The notes: generated by a model from the sequence alone, not told the origin. A stretch of DNA of 64,000 nt from Halomonas sp. QHL1 (GCF_001882345.1 NZ_MINL01000001.1:2773357-2837356); one strand, 5' to 3'. Positions 16,923 to 27,002 are shown, numbered from the stretch's first letter. Numbers and translations are program-made.

Positions 16923-19367
16923 TTAAGCGCTTTGATCGTCGTAAAGTGCTTTTTCTAATTCGTGAATGGCTTGGGTGTACTGCTCGACGCCACCAAAAAT
17001 GCCGCGACGGATTTGAGTTTTACTGCCGAATTGGTCGAAAGGGGGCAGCTCCAATACTTTGGCATCTTCAATATCTTGCACGCCGTGGTGAGCAAATTTT
17101 TCCAGCAGGGCTTCGAGCACGACGCGGGCTTGTTCGCCGTATTTAACGAATACATCGCGTTTTTTGACCTTGTTAGCACGTTCGCGCCGGGTGAGAGGCT
17201 TCTGGTTAAAAGCGACATGAGCCACCAGATCAAAGGCATCCAACTCACTACCGTTAGGAACGGCTTGCTGCAATATTTCCAGCGGTATCCCGTGTTCGGC
17301 AAGTTCTTCCAGCACCGCTTGCTTACGCTCGGCCTCATTCCAACGGCGCAGAAAGTCGGTGAGGTTGCCAAACTCAGCCTGCAGGGCTTTTTGAATGTCG
17401 GCCTTGAGTAGCACTCTGTAGTCGTCGGTAATCAACTTGCCGTCGGCGTCCAGATACTGTTCGAGTATCACAGCGACCCGAACGTTGACATCCCCGATCA
17501 CGTATTTGGTGCGGCCTTCTCTCTCTCCTGTTTTGCGGCCATCATCAAACCCGCCGGTTGTGCCGGTATCGTAAGGTGGAGACTCCACTTCACCAATACC
17601 AGGAGTGCCTGTGATATCGGGTTGCAGGTCTTTCGGCGGTAGGTCGTCAGGGGGGATTACCGGATCATCAGGCTTGGGTTCGTAAATAACGACGGGGTCA
17701 CCATCAAAATCCGGATCAGCAAACAGTCGTGTGGCACCCTTGAAGTCCATGATGGTGAAGTAGAGCTTTTGGTAATCCTCGCGCAGGCGAGTGCCACGAC
17801 CAATCATTTGTTTAAATTCGGTCATGGAATTGATGTTTTGATCGAGCACAATCAGCTTGCAGGTTTTGGCATCTACCCCGGTAGTAAGCAACTTAGATGT
17901 GGTGGCAATGACCGGATAGGGCTCGTCGTTATCAATAAAGTAGGAAAGCTGGGCTTTGCCTTCGTTATCGTCACCGGTAATGCGCATCACATAGCGGCGG
18001 TTACTAGCGGCTGCTGGAATCAGTTTTACCAGGGCTTGGCGCATGCGCTCGGCGTGGTCTTGATCGTCACAAAAGACGATCGTTTTGGCAATGGGGTCGG
18101 TGGCTTTCAAATACTCCCAGACTCTTCTAGCCACCAGTTCGGTGCGTTTTTCCAACACTAAGTTGCGATCAAAATCTTTGGTGTTGAACTGGCGCTGTTC
18201 CACCAATTGGCCGAGTTTATCGATCTTGCCTTTTTCGGGTGTGTAGCCCACGGCATCCACATCCGTGGCTATACGAATCACTTTGTAAGGGGCGAGAAAG
18301 CCATCTTCAATGCCCTGTTTGAGCGAGTAGGTGTAAATGGGGTCGCCAAAGTAGGTGGTGTTGCTTATGTCTTTGGTTTCTTTCGGCGTAGCGGTTAAAC
18401 CCAGATGGGTGGCGCTGCCGAAATACTCTAATATATCACGCCAAGCAGAATCATCCGCTGCGCTGCCGCGGTGGCACTCATCAATCACGACCAGATCAAA
18501 AAAATTTGAGGGAAACTGGCGGTAGATTTGTTTCCACTCTTCTCGGCCGGTCACCGCCTGATAAAGAGCAAGGTAGATTTCGTAGTTCTTTTTGGCTTCT
18601 CGATTAGTGACCTTGTGCATAACTTCGCCAAAGGGGGCAAAGTCTTGTTGCATGGTTTGATCCACCAAAATATTGCGGTCGGCCAAAAACAAAATGCGTT
18701 TTTTGGCTTTGGCTTTCCATAACCGCCAGATGATTTGGAAGGCAGTGTAGGTTTTTCCGGTGCCCGTTGCCATAACGAGCAGCACACGCTGCTGGCCTTT
18801 AGCAATTGCTTCGATGGCGCGATTAATGGCAACACGCTGGTAATAACGGGGCTCTTTGCCACTACCATCGCTATGAAAGGGTTCCTCGACCAGTTTCACC
18901 GCTTCCGGCGCTACCAAGCCTTTCCATTGCTGATACAGAGGCCACAAATCTGCCAGGGATGGCAACTCATTGAGTGAGATCTCTCGTTCGATAGGCTGAG
19001 TAATGCCGGTGCGATCATGCAGCAAAAAACCTGCTCCGTTGCTGCTGATAGCAAAAGGGGCATCTAGCATTTCGGCATAGGTCAGCGCCTGCTGCATGCC
19101 GTGGCCGACTGAAAATTTTGATTGTTTGGCTTCAATAACGACAATGGGCACGCCGGGGCTGGCGTAAAGCACATAATCAGCGCGCTTAGGGCCGCCCTTC
19201 GCATTGGGATTTTTCACCCGCGCAGCCAGCTTTCCCCGCACCATAACGCGACCATCGGTAAGATTCACTTCTTCCCGAAACTGATTCTGTTGCCAACCCG
19301 CCTGCAGAATGGCTGGCGTTATGAACTTGGTGCAGATGTCTCGCTCACTGAGCTGGTGCTTATCCAT
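16923..19367 (-). CDS. hsdR: type I restriction endonuclease subunit HsdR (EcoEI-type)
   Basis: An 814-residue motor/nuclease subunit. The N-terminal nuclease domain shows ADYVLY and VVIEAKQSK (about 79); the SF2 helicase core shows MATGTGKTYTAFQ (about 200), DECHRG (about 295), LTATPK and MIGRGTRLRED. The C-terminal third resembles the EcoEI_R_C region that contacts HsdM. Length matches EcoEI-like HsdR rather than the longer EcoKI type. The frame is intact, but without working HsdM and HsdS it should have no DNA target. It starts 14 bp after the stop of the HTH remnant. Confidence 0.92.
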   Translation of the reverse strand: MDKHQLSERDICTKFITPAILQAGWQQNQFREEVNLTDGRVMVRGKLAARVKNPNAKGGPKRADYVLYASPGVPIVVIEAKQSKFSVGHGMQQALTYAEMLDAPFAISSNGAGFLLHDRTGITQPIEREISLNELPSLADLWPLYQQWKGLVAPEAVKLVEEPFHSDGSGKEPRYYQRVAINRAIEAIAKGQQRVLLVMATGTGKTYTAFQIIWRLWKAKAKKRILFLADRNILVDQTMQQDFAPFGEVMHKVTNREAKKNYEIYLALYQAVTGREEWKQIYRQFPSNFFDLVVIDECHRGSAADDSAWRDILEYFGSATHLGLTATPKETKDISNTTYFGDPIYTYSLKQGIEDGFLAPYKVIRIATDVDAVGYTPEKGKIDKLGQLVEQRQFNTKDFDRNLVLEKRTELVARRVWEYLKATDPIAKTIVFCDDQDHAERMRQALVKLIPAAASNRRYVMRITGDDNEGKAQLSYFIDNDEPYPVIATTSKLLTTGVDAKTCKLIVLDQNINSMTEFKQMIGRGTRLREDYQKLYFTIMDFKGATRLFADPDFDGDPVVIYEPKPDDPVIPPDDLPPKDLQPDITGTPGIGEVESPPYDTGTTGGFDDGRKTGEREGRTKYVIGDVNVRVAVILEQYLDADGKLITDDYRVLLKADIQKALQAEFGNLTDFLRRWNEAERKQAVLEELAEHGIPLEILQQAVPNGSELDAFDLVAHVAFNQKPLTRRERANKVKKRDVFVKYGEQARVVLEALLEKFAHHGVQDIEDAKVLELPPFDQFGSKTQIRRGIFGGVEQYTQAIHELEKALYDDQSA

Positions 19368-19381
19368 CGAGATGCATCCCT

Positions 19382-19546
19382 TTATTTGTGCTTATGGTCA
19401 TCGTCATCTGCCACTTCAGCGCGCACCCACTCATCTACCTCCGAAAACTGGAACTTCCACAGCGGACCAATATTTTGCGCGGGTTGGCCTTTGCGTTCAC
19501 GCAAGGGGTAGACGCTCTCATTGGTAACACCAACGTTGCTTTGCAA
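19382..19546 (-). pseudogene. C-terminal remnant of an excisionase-like HTH protein
   Basis: A 54-codon open stretch reads VGVTNESVY, then KGQPAQNIGPLWKF and SEVDEWVRAEV, ending in TAA. This is the familiar second half of a MerR/excisionase-type winged HTH (the usual form is xGVTxxTVYxW...GRLWKFxxxEVDxWV). Several signature residues have drifted (PLRER in place of RWIER, GP in place of GR), and the N-terminal helix and a start codon are missing. Small HTH genes of this kind often precede hsdR, so it is probably the decayed first gene of the operon. Confidence 0.6.
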
Positions 19547-19652
19547 AATTGAGGGGGTCGCCCAGGATCTAGAACCATGATTTTAGCGCCCACCTAAAGT
19601 GACTAAAATCGTTATTAGTCTGCTGGTTTAAGCCCAAAATGACTATGCAAAA

Positions 19653-19784
19653 TTAACAATTATGACTCACTTGCGCACCCGCAAAGCTCATTAGCTGTAG
19701 CATGTCTAAACCTACTGGGCTTTGAAAGTCTACCTCTGGTAAAGACAGTCAATGTACGTTTTTCCATTGCGCTAGAATTTCCAT
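19653..19784 (-). pseudogene. possible short gene remnant with an internal stop
   Basis: An ATG at 19784 opens a 44-codon frame interrupted once by TGA. The second part (LPEVDFQSPVGLDML then SFAGAQVSHNC) looks protein-like. I do not recognise the family. The rest of 19550-19907 shows AT-rich sequence without a convincing gene and forms the right border of the defence island before yicC. Confidence 0.2.
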
Positions 19785-19907
19785 TATTGAATTACATCCT
19801 TTGCAACAATGTGGAGTGTCATTAGCCAATTGGGTAAACAGCGGCGGTGGTTTAGATTGAGGTGGGCGACAAATTGCCCTTATCAATTAAATAAGGCCAA
19901 TACTTCA

Positions 19908-20786
19908 TCACTCAATATTCTGAATCTGCTCCCTCATCTGTTCGATCAATACCTTGAGCTCCACCGCGCAGCGGGTGGTTTCGGCGACCACGGATTTTGA
20001 CGATAGCGTGTTGGCTTCGCGGTTGAGTTCCTGCATTAGGAAATCCAGACGGCGGCCTTTGGGGCCTTTCTGGGTGAGCTGGTGGCTCACTTCTTCGATA
20101 TGTGCTGTCAGGCGGTCTAGCTCTTCATCTACGTCTGCTTTTTGCGCCACCAGCACCAGTTCGGCTTCCAGGCGCTGGGGGTCGAGTTCGGTTTTGGCGA
20201 CTTCCAATCGTTCCAGCAGTTGGGCGCGTTGGCGCTCCAGAATCTGCGGTAACAGGCTGCGTACGGTGGTGACTTGCTCGCTTACTCCCGCCAAGCGGGT
20301 GGTGATCATCTCGGCGAGCTTTTCGCCTTCTCGGGCGCGGGCATCAATTAGCTCATTCAGCGCTTGGTCGAACAGCTCTTTGGCAGCGGCTTTGATGGCG
20401 TCTTGATCCAGGTACTGGGTTTCCATCACGCCAGGCTGGTTGAGGAGCGCAAGTGTGGTGGGCGGCACCGCGCTGGGCACCTGCTGCTGAATGGCACTTA
20501 GCGCATCAGCAATGGCGGCCAAGCGGGCGCTTTTAACGGCGGGGGCTTGGGCGGTTTCGGCGCTCTCAAAGCGAACACTGCACTCGACCTTTCCCCGTGC
20601 CAAGCGGGTGCGCAGCGCTTCACGAAGTACCGGCTCTAAATCACGCAGGCTTTCGTGCAGGCGGAAGTGAGGCTCTAAATAACGCTGATTCACCGAGCGA
20701 ATTTCCACCTGCAGGGTGCCGAAAGGAGCGGCCTGCTCAGTGCGGGCGAAGGCGGTCATGCTATGTACGCGGCTGGAAGTGGCCAT
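19908..20786 (-). CDS. yicC: YicC family endoribonuclease-like protein
   Basis: A 292-residue YicC protein: the N-terminal signature SMTAFAR and EIRSVNQRYLEPHFRL and the C-terminal GRRLDFLMQELNREANTLSSK and VLIEQMREQIQNIE match the family over its full length. E. coli YicC has been linked to endoribonuclease activity and sRNA turnover. AGGA lies upstream of ATG 20786. It is divergent from rph, a pairing common in gammaproteobacteria. Confidence 0.95.
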   Translation of the reverse strand: MATSSRVHSMTAFARTEQAAPFGTLQVEIRSVNQRYLEPHFRLHESLRDLEPVLREALRTRLARGKVECSVRFESAETAQAPAVKSARLAAIADALSAIQQQVPSAVPPTTLALLNQPGVMETQYLDQDAIKAAAKELFDQALNELIDARAREGEKLAEMITTRLAGVSEQVTTVRSLLPQILERQRAQLLERLEVAKTELDPQRLEAELVLVAQKADVDEELDRLTAHIEEVSHQLTQKGPKGRRLDFLMQELNREANTLSSKSVVAETTRCAVELKVLIEQMREQIQNIE

Positions 20787-20918
20787 GTTTCATCCTAATA
20801 GAGAACAACGGTGTATAACGCATTGCCAACAGTCTACCCGATAGGCCCATCAGCGCACTCCCAGACGTGTACAATGGAGGGCTTTTCCTAGTTGTGCGTT
20901 TATTGAGAGGTACTATTT

Positions 20919-21668
20919 GTGAGCAGTGCTAAGCGTCCTGATGTTGTGCGCCCCAGCGGTCGCGAAGCCGACCAGCTCCGTGAGATTCGCCTGACCCGCG
21001 ATTACACTCGCCATGCGGAAGGCTCCGTACTGGTAGAGTTTGGCGATACCAAAGTGTTGTGTAATGCCAGCGTAGAGGCCGGAGTACCGCGCTGGCTGCG
21101 CGGCAAGAACCAGGGCTGGGTAACGGCTGAGTACGGCATGCTGCCCCGCGCGACCCACACTCGTAGTGGCCGTGAAGCGACCCGCGGCAAGCAAGGCGGC
21201 CGCACCCTGGAAATTCAGCGTTTGATTGGCCGCAGCCTGCGTGCAGCGGTGAATTTGAAGAAGCTGGGTGAGTTCACCATTACCGTGGATTGCGATGTAA
21301 TTCAGGCGGATGGCGGTACCCGTACCGCAGCGATTACCGGTGGCTGCGTGGCGCTGATTGATGCGATCCGTTATCTACAGCGCGAGAAGAAGATCAAAGC
21401 CGACCCTTTCAAGCAGTTGGTGAGCGCCATTTCCGTGGGTATTTATAAAGGCGTGCCGGTGCTGGATCTGGACTACCCGGAAGATAGCAAAGCCGATACC
21501 GACCTAAACGTGGTAATGACCGAGAGCGGCGAGCTGATCGAAGTGCAAGGTACCGCCGAGGCGGGCGCCTTCACCCGTGCCGAGCTAAACAGCATGCTCG
21601 ATTTGGCCGAGAAAGCAGGCGATGCGCTTCGCGACCATCAGCGCGAAGCGCTGGGCATTCGTGGCTAA
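20919..21668 (+). CDS. rph: ribonuclease PH
   Basis: A 3'-5' phosphorolytic exoribonuclease that trims tRNA 3' ends. It is full length at 249 residues. Family motifs include [62 protein letters not shown] and [20 protein letters not shown]. The start is GTG 20919, with GAGAGG 8 nt upstream; this adds about 10 residues before the point where E. coli Rph begins. A hairpin terminator follows at 21689-21720. Confidence 0.95.
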   Translation: MSSAKRPDVVRPSGREADQLREIRLTRDYTRHAEGSVLVEFGDTKVLCNASVEAGVPRWLRGKNQGWVTAEYGMLPRATHTRSGREATRGKQGGRTLEIQRLIGRSLRAAVNLKKLGEFTITVDCDVIQADGGTRTAAITGGCVALIDAIRYLQREKKIKADPFKQLVSAISVGIYKGVPVLDLDYPEDSKADTDLNVVMTESGELIEVQGTAEAGAFTRAELNSMLDLAEKAGDALRDHQREALGIRG

Positions 21669-21688
21669 AGATTAACGCCCGCCACAAC

Positions 21689-21720
21689 GCAACAAGCCGA
21701 CCCAAGGGTCGGCTTGTTGC
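21689..21720. terminator. bidirectional hairpin between rph and xthA
   Basis: Perfect 15-bp arms (21689-21703 and 21706-21720, GCAACAAGCCGACCC) with a 2-nt loop, followed by TTATTA on the plus side. It lies between the convergent ends of rph and the exonuclease gene and probably serves both. Confidence 0.85.
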
Positions 21721-21769
21721 TTATTACCACTTACTGACTGCGACGCGGGAAAAGCTCGTTGCCTAGCGC

Positions 21770-22537
21770 TTAGAGCGCCAGGTCGTACTCAACGATTAGC
21801 GGTGCGAACTCGGAGAATGTCGCATCGTAATCGATCCACGCGTCGACCACGTGGCGGCGGAAGTTGGGACCGACTAATTGGTAGTCGATCCGCCACCCTT
21901 CCTGGCGCTCACGGGGCACGTCTTGGTCAAGCTTCGGCCACCAGGTATATTCGCCTGCATCGCGGTTAATTTCGCGGAAGGTGTCGATAAACCCGGTGGG
22001 GCCAAGCACCTGATCCATCCAGGCGCGCTCTTCCGGGCGGAAGCCTGAGGTCAGTTGATTATCCGACCAGTTAGCCAAATCGACAGTTTTATGGGCAATA
22101 TGCCAAGTACCGCAGAGGATGTATTCGCGCCGTTTGCGCGACATCTTCGTTAGGTACTCCTGATACTGATCCATAAACGCCTGTTTAGCTTTTTGGTCAC
22201 TTCCATCAGGCATCAGGAAGGAGACGATACTGAAGCGTTCATAATCCGCCTGCAGAAAACGTCCTTCATGATCGCACTGAGGAAACCCAAGGCCATACAT
22301 AATCGCCTTGGGAATTTTACGGCAATAGAGTGCCACACCGGAGAAACCATCCTCTTCGGCATCCAGGAAGTAGCCTTCATAGCCTTCCGGATACAGAATG
22401 TGGTCACCCAGTTCAAAACTTTTTGCCTTGATGTTCTGCACGCAGACCACGTCGACATCCTGCTGAGCCAGCCAGTCCAGGAAGCCACGATCGACGGCAT
22501 CACGAATACCATTGACATTGATGCTGGCAATTTTCAT
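21770..22537 (-). CDS. xthA: exodeoxyribonuclease III-type AP endonuclease
   Basis: A 255-residue exonuclease/endonuclease/phosphatase-fold enzyme of base-excision repair. The start MKIASINVNGIRDAV at ATG 22537 is the canonical ExoIII N-terminus; the longer reading to 22600 is rejected. Other features are DVVCVQNIK, where the usual catalytic Glu (CLQE) is Asn (QN), and ILCGTWHIAHKTVDLAN, where the usual GDxN is GTWN-like. Both substitutions are as in the Pseudomonas-type ExoIII paralogue family that lacks some canonical residues. The C-terminus RIDYQLVGPNFRRHV and FSEFAPLIVEYDL lacks the usual SDHxP pattern. The fold is clear; canonical nuclease activity is doubtful. Confidence 0.78.
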   Translation of the reverse strand: MKIASINVNGIRDAVDRGFLDWLAQQDVDVVCVQNIKAKSFELGDHILYPEGYEGYFLDAEEDGFSGVALYCRKIPKAIMYGLGFPQCDHEGRFLQADYERFSIVSFLMPDGSDQKAKQAFMDQYQEYLTKMSRKRREYILCGTWHIAHKTVDLANWSDNQLTSGFRPEERAWMDQVLGPTGFIDTFREINRDAGEYTWWPKLDQDVPRERQEGWRIDYQLVGPNFRRHVVDAWIDYDATFSEFAPLIVEYDLAL

Positions 22538-22678
22538 AAATCGTCCCTTTTGCGTCGCTGCTGTATGATACCCGACGTTTAGACGTTTGGGTAAAGGCAC
22601 CTACTAAAACTTGCCATTTACCCTAGTTTTATTGTTGTTTTCGTGCCGATTTAAACCTACCGCCTAGTGAGGAATACC

Positions 22679-23344
22679 GTGGCCACCACTCTACAACCCT
22701 ACCAGCGCGATTTCATCGCCTTTGCCATTGAGCAAGGCGTGCTTAAGTTTGGCGAGTTTACGCTTAAATCTGGTCGCGTTAGCCCCTACTTTTTCAACGC
22801 CGGTCTGTTTCAGACTGGGCGTGCGCTGGCCAAGCTGGGGCGTTTTTACGCCCAGGCGATTGTCGATAGCGGCTTAAACGCCGACGTGTTGTTTGGCCCG
22901 GCGTACAAAGGCATCCCACTGGCGGCAGTCACCGCGGCGGCACTGGCCGATCACCACGACCTGGATATGCCTTACGCTTTCAACCGCAAAGAGGCGAAAA
23001 CCCACGGCGAAGGCGGCAACATAGTAGGTGCCTCGCTTTCCGGTGATATTTTGATCATTGATGACGTGATTACCGCGGGCACCGCAATTCGCGAAGTGAT
23101 GACACTGATTGAGCAGAGCGGTGCCCACGCCGCGGGCGTGATTATCGCGCTTGATCGCCAGGAGCGCGGCCAGGGCGAACAGAGTGCGATTCAGGAAGTG
23201 CAGGCCCAGTATGGTATGCCGGTGGTCAGCATCGTCACTCTTGAGCAAGTGCTCACTTACTTGGAAGAGCATGCCGGTGGCGAAATGCTCGCCTACGCCG
23301 AAGCGATCAGAGCCTATCGTGACCGCTATGGGATTACGAGCTGA
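22679..23344 (+). CDS. pyrE: orotate phosphoribosyltransferase
   Basis: De novo pyrimidine synthesis enzyme converting orotate and PRPP to OMP. Motifs are [31 protein letters not shown], the substrate loop [13 protein letters not shown] and the PRPP loop [15 protein letters not shown]. Length is about 221 residues. I use GTG 22679, since GTGAGGAA at 22667-22674 acts as its ribosome site; GTG 22667 is an alternative. Divergent from xthA and tail-to-tail with trmL, with no gap. Confidence 0.95.
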   Translation: MATTLQPYQRDFIAFAIEQGVLKFGEFTLKSGRVSPYFFNAGLFQTGRALAKLGRFYAQAIVDSGLNADVLFGPAYKGIPLAAVTAAALADHHDLDMPYAFNRKEAKTHGEGGNIVGASLSGDILIIDDVITAGTAIREVMTLIEQSGAHAAGVIIALDRQERGQGEQSAIQEVQAQYGMPVVSIVTLEQVLTYLEEHAGGEMLAYAEAIRAYRDRYGITS

Positions 23345-23815
23345 TTACACCGGCAGCGCGCCAGTGAAACCTTGCTGGCGCCACGCTTCGTAGCTCACAA
23401 TAGCCACGGCGTTGGAAAGGTTCAGACTACGGTTATTGGGCTGCATGGGCAGGCGCAGTTTGTGCTCCGTGGTTAGCGCTGCGTGTACCTGAGGCGAGAG
23501 CCCAGCGGTTTCAGAACCAAATAGCAGCACATCGCCCGGGGCAAAGTCGGCATCGCTGTAGGTGCGCGTGCCTTTGGTGGTAATCGCCCAGATGCGCCGC
23601 CCCTGCATGGCCTGCTGAAAGGCGTTAAAATCGGCGTGGCGAGTGACGTTGTCGAGATCACGGTAATCCAGCCCGGCGCGACGCAGCTTTTTCTCTTCCA
23701 GGTCGAAGCCAAGCGGCTCAATCAGGTGTAACCGGCAGCCATTGTTGGCAACCAAGCGCATGATATTGCCCGTATTGGGCGCCATACGCGGTTCAAAAAG
23801 CGCTACTTCAAACAT
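23345..23815 (-). CDS. trmL: tRNA (cytidine(34)-2'-O)-methyltransferase
   Basis: SPOUT-family RNA methylase of about 156 residues acting on the wobble base of tRNA-Leu. The motifs [25 protein letters not shown] and [28 protein letters not shown] form the C-terminal knot that binds SAM. The start is taken at ATG 23815 (MFEVALFEP), with AGGTGGAG immediately before; the longer reading adds a non-conserved leader. Confidence 0.93.
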   Translation of the reverse strand: MFEVALFEPRMAPNTGNIMRLVANNGCRLHLIEPLGFDLEEKKLRRAGLDYRDLDNVTRHADFNAFQQAMQGRRIWAITTKGTRTYSDADFAPGDVLLFGSETAGLSPQVHAALTTEHKLRLPMQPNNRSLNLSNAVAIVSYEAWRQQGFTGALPV

Positions 23816-23902
23816 CTCCACCTGCCTGTTTATTATGCCTTCGCCAAGCGGCTGATTGTACTTGAAACCGTACTTGAAACCGACTAGCAACTCTCGTAGA
23901 GG

Positions 23903-25984
23903 ATGACCGACGCCATGACGCCTGCCACGCCCAAGAGCATTCTAAGTCGCATTAAAGGGCTAAATCCGCGCCAGCAGGAAGCCGTGCGCTACATCGATGG
24001 CCCCTGCTTGGTGTTGGCGGGCGCAGGGTCGGGTAAAACCAGCGTGATCACCACTAAAATTGCCTATTTGGTGCAAGAATGCGGGATGAGCGCGCGTAAG
24101 ATCGCTGCAGTGACCTTCACCAACAAAGCCGCCCGGGAGATGAAAGAGCGCGTCGGCCAGATGCTTCACGGCAAAGAGGGTCACGGGTTAACGGTTTCCA
24201 CCTTCCACACCCTGGGGCTGAATATAATCCGCGGCGAGCTGAAAACCCTGGGCTACAAGCCGGGCTTTTCGCTATTTGACCCGGAAGACGCCAAGGCGCT
24301 GCTGCGCGATTTGATGAACAAAGACGCCCAGGTGGACGCCGAGCAGATCAACGCCGTGCAGAGCAAAATTTCCACCTGGAAGAACGACTTGGTACTGCCC
24401 AGCGACGCGCTCTCGTTTGCTGCGGATGACGATGATCACTTTGCCGCCCGGGTTTACGAAGCCTACGTACGCCACCTAAAAGCCTATAACGCGGTGGATT
24501 TTGACGATCTGATTCTGCTGCCGGTGGTACTGCTGCAACGTGACCCTGAAGCGCTGGAACGCTGGCGGCGCAAAATCCACTACATGCTGGTGGATGAGTA
24601 CCAGGACACCAACGTCTCCCAGTACCTGCTGGTGAAACTGCTGATGGCGGAGCGCTCCACCTTTACCGTGGTGGGTGACGATGACCAGTCGATCTACGCC
24701 TGGCGCGGTGCACGCCCTGAAAACCTGATTACCCTGGGGGAAGATTTCCCGCGCTTGAAAGTGATCAAACTGGAGCAGAACTACCGCTCTACCGCCACGA
24801 TACTGCGTGCCGCCAACACGCTAATCGCTAATAATCCCCACGTTTATGAGAAGACGCTGTGGTCGGATATGGGCGACGGCGCGCCGATTCGGGTGATCGT
24901 GAATCGCCATGAAGAGGCGGAGTCTGAGCGGGTTGCCAGCGAAATGCTCACCCGGCGTATCAAGGAAAAGGCCGAGTGGCGGGATTTTGCGGTGCTTTAT
25001 CGGGGTAACTTCCAGGCCCGCTTGTTGGAACTTAAGTTGCAGCACTACCAGATTCCTTACAAGCTCTCCGGTGGTACGTCGTTTTTCTCCCGCAACGAGA
25101 TTAAAGACACCATGGCTTACCTGCGCTTGCTGATTAACCCCGCGGACGACAACGCCTTTTTACGCATTGTGAACGTGCCACGCCGCGAAGTAGGCCCTGG
25201 AACGGTAGAAAAACTCGCCAACTACGCTACTGAGCGCTCGATATCGCTGTTTGCCGCCTGCCATGAGCTTGGGTTAGAGCAGGTATTGCCGACCCGCGCT
25301 ACGGAGCGCTTAAGCCGCTTTACCCACTTTATTGATGGTGTGCGCAAGCGCATGGATCAAGGCGACGCCATTGCCGCCATTCGCGACATGCTGCGGGATA
25401 TGGATTACGAAGCCTGGCTGTATCAAAACGCCAGCGCGCCCACCGTCGCCGAACGCCGCATGGCCAACGTGTGGATTCTAATTGACCAGCTGGAAAAATC
25501 GCTCAACCGCGACCCAGAGGACGATACTGACTCCACCGAGACCGAAACCGACGGCGTTCAGGCGGCTATTTCACGCCTAGTGCTGCGCGATATTCTGGAG
25601 CAGCAGGCGGAAGAGGATGACTCGGATAGAGTGCAGCTGCTCACCATGCACGCCTCTAAAGGTTTGGAGTTCCCCCACGTCTATTTAATGGGCTTGGAAG
25701 AGGATCTTCTGCCCCACCGCAACGCCATCGAAGTAGGCACCGTGGAGGAGGAGCGGCGATTGGCCTATGTGGGCATTACCCGGGCGCGGCGTACGCTAAC
25801 GTTGACGCTTGCCCGCCAGCGCAAAGCCTACGGTGAACTGATGGACTGTGCGCCCAGCCGCTTTTTAGACGAATTGCCTGGGGAGGATTTGGAGTGGGAA
25901 GGCCGTGCGGATAAAGAGGATCCAGAGAAGAAGCAGGCTCGAGGCAAAGACGCCATTGCCGGGCTGCGTTCGCTGCTAGGCTGA
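23903..25984 (+). CDS. rep: ATP-dependent DNA helicase Rep
   Basis: SF1A 3'-5' helicase of 693 residues. Walker A is AGAGSGKT (about 40-46), with [28 protein letters not shown] (about 231), [14 protein letters not shown] (about 258), EQNYRS and the C-terminal [13 protein letters not shown] and [10 protein letters not shown]. Similarity is closest to Rep, which clears proteins ahead of the replication fork. The start could be ATG 23903 or ATG 23915; GAGG lies just upstream. An inverted repeat carrying a DnaA-box sequence lies after the stop. Confidence 0.93.
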   Translation: MTDAMTPATPKSILSRIKGLNPRQQEAVRYIDGPCLVLAGAGSGKTSVITTKIAYLVQECGMSARKIAAVTFTNKAAREMKERVGQMLHGKEGHGLTVSTFHTLGLNIIRGELKTLGYKPGFSLFDPEDAKALLRDLMNKDAQVDAEQINAVQSKISTWKNDLVLPSDALSFAADDDDHFAARVYEAYVRHLKAYNAVDFDDLILLPVVLLQRDPEALERWRRKIHYMLVDEYQDTNVSQYLLVKLLMAERSTFTVVGDDDQSIYAWRGARPENLITLGEDFPRLKVIKLEQNYRSTATILRAANTLIANNPHVYEKTLWSDMGDGAPIRVIVNRHEEAESERVASEMLTRRIKEKAEWRDFAVLYRGNFQARLLELKLQHYQIPYKLSGGTSFFSRNEIKDTMAYLRLLINPADDNAFLRIVNVPRREVGPGTVEKLANYATERSISLFAACHELGLEQVLPTRATERLSRFTHFIDGVRKRMDQGDAIAAIRDMLRDMDYEAWLYQNASAPTVAERRMANVWILIDQLEKSLNRDPEDDTDSTETETDGVQAAISRLVLRDILEQQAEEDDSDRVQLLTMHASKGLEFPHVYLMGLEEDLLPHRNAIEVGTVEEERRLAYVGITRARRTLTLTLARQRKAYGELMDCAPSRFLDELPGEDLEWEGRADKEDPEKKQARGKDAIAGLRSLLG

Positions 25985-26037
25985 TAAAGCGGGAGTTATA
26001 AAACGAGAGCTTTAAAACTGATGCTTTAAAACAGGAA

Positions 26038-26073
26038 TATCCACAGGGCGGCGACTAAAACACCCTGTGGATA
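26038..26073. repeat. inverted repeat containing DnaA-box sequence after rep
   Basis: Arms TATCCACAGGG (26038-26048) and CCCTGTGGATA (26063-26073) pair perfectly over 11 bp with a 14-nt spacer. TGTGGATAA at 26066-26074 is a consensus DnaA box on the minus strand. There is no long T-run, so termination between rep and the cytochrome gene is possible but weak. Confidence 0.55.
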
Positions 26074-26111
26074 AAATCGCTAAGCTATTTAGTGTTAAGA
26101 CAAACTATCAA

Positions 26112-27002
26112 TTACTCGGCTTCAGCAACCATGTGGTCAACAATCGCCATCACTTCTTCATCAGAAAGATTGGGGTTGCCGCCTTTGGCTGGCATAGCAC
26201 CAATGCCGTTAATCGCGCTGGCATAGAGTTCGTCGCTACCTTTGTCTAGACGCTCAGCCCATGCATCTGCATCGCCCATCGCCGGTGCACCGGCAACGCC
26301 GCTGTCATGGCATGCTGCACAGCCAGAGCTTGCGTAAAGCGCCGCACCATCCAAATCGCTACCGCCGCTCTCTTCTTCACTTGCCGCCGCGTCTTCTTCA
26401 CTCGCTGCGTCGTCGTTAGCAGCCATTTCTTCTTCAGTGGCTGCTTCACCTTCGGCAGCGGCGGTCTCTTCGGTAGCGGCCTCATCGGCTGCACCTTCGT
26501 CGCTAGCAGCTTCGTCGTCTGAAGCAGCTTCTTCTTCGCCACCGCTTAGTTCAGGTACATCCATTACCGGCTCAACAAGATAAGCAGTCGCCGCTTCCAT
26601 CTCTTCATCAGAGAGGTTGGGATTACCACCACGAGCAGGCATAGCACCGATGCCGTTAATCGAGTGCTCTAGCAGCGTGGCGAAACCTTGTTCGGTACGT
26701 TCAGCCCAAGCCTCTTCATCGCCACGGACAGGTGCGCCCGCAGCGCCCGACTCGTGACAGGCACTACACACATTACCGTAGATACCCTCTCCGTCGATAT
26801 CACCGCCACTGCTGCTATCGCTAGGAGGGGCCGCAGCGGTGCCACAGTCTTGGCCTTGTAAACAGAGTTGACCCACCGGCGCCAAACGCTCGGCAATCGC
26901 ATCACGCGCGGCATCATCTTGGGCATAAACACTGGATGTGCCCGCCATGAAGCCGAGGGCCGCCAGCCCGCTCATGATCAGCTTAGCTTTCACTCTCACC
27001 AC
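26112..27002 (-). CDS. diheme c-type cytochrome (cytochrome c5-like repeats)
   Basis: A 296-residue secreted protein with a signal peptide (ends about ASSVYAQ) and two cytochrome c modules. Each has one heme site: CSACH (about 82-86) and CAACH (about 231-235), each followed by GIGAMPA(R/K)GGNPNLSDEE with the distal methionine. The modules are clearly a duplication. They are joined by a ~60-residue Ala/Glu/Asp-rich linker (about 155-215) of low complexity. It is a periplasmic electron carrier. The acidic linker fits a halophile. Confidence 0.92.
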   Translation of the reverse strand: MVRVKAKLIMSGLAALGFMAGTSSVYAQDDAARDAIAERLAPVGQLCLQGQDCGTAAAPPSDSSSGGDIDGEGIYGNVCSACHESGAAGAPVRGDEEAWAERTEQGFATLLEHSINGIGAMPARGGNPNLSDEEMEAATAYLVEPVMDVPELSGGEEEAASDDEAASDEGAADEAATEETAAAEGEAATEEEMAANDDAASEEDAAASEEESGGSDLDGAALYASSGCAACHDSGVAGAPAMGDADAWAERLDKGSDELYASAINGIGAMPAKGGNPNLSDEEVMAIVDHMVAEAE

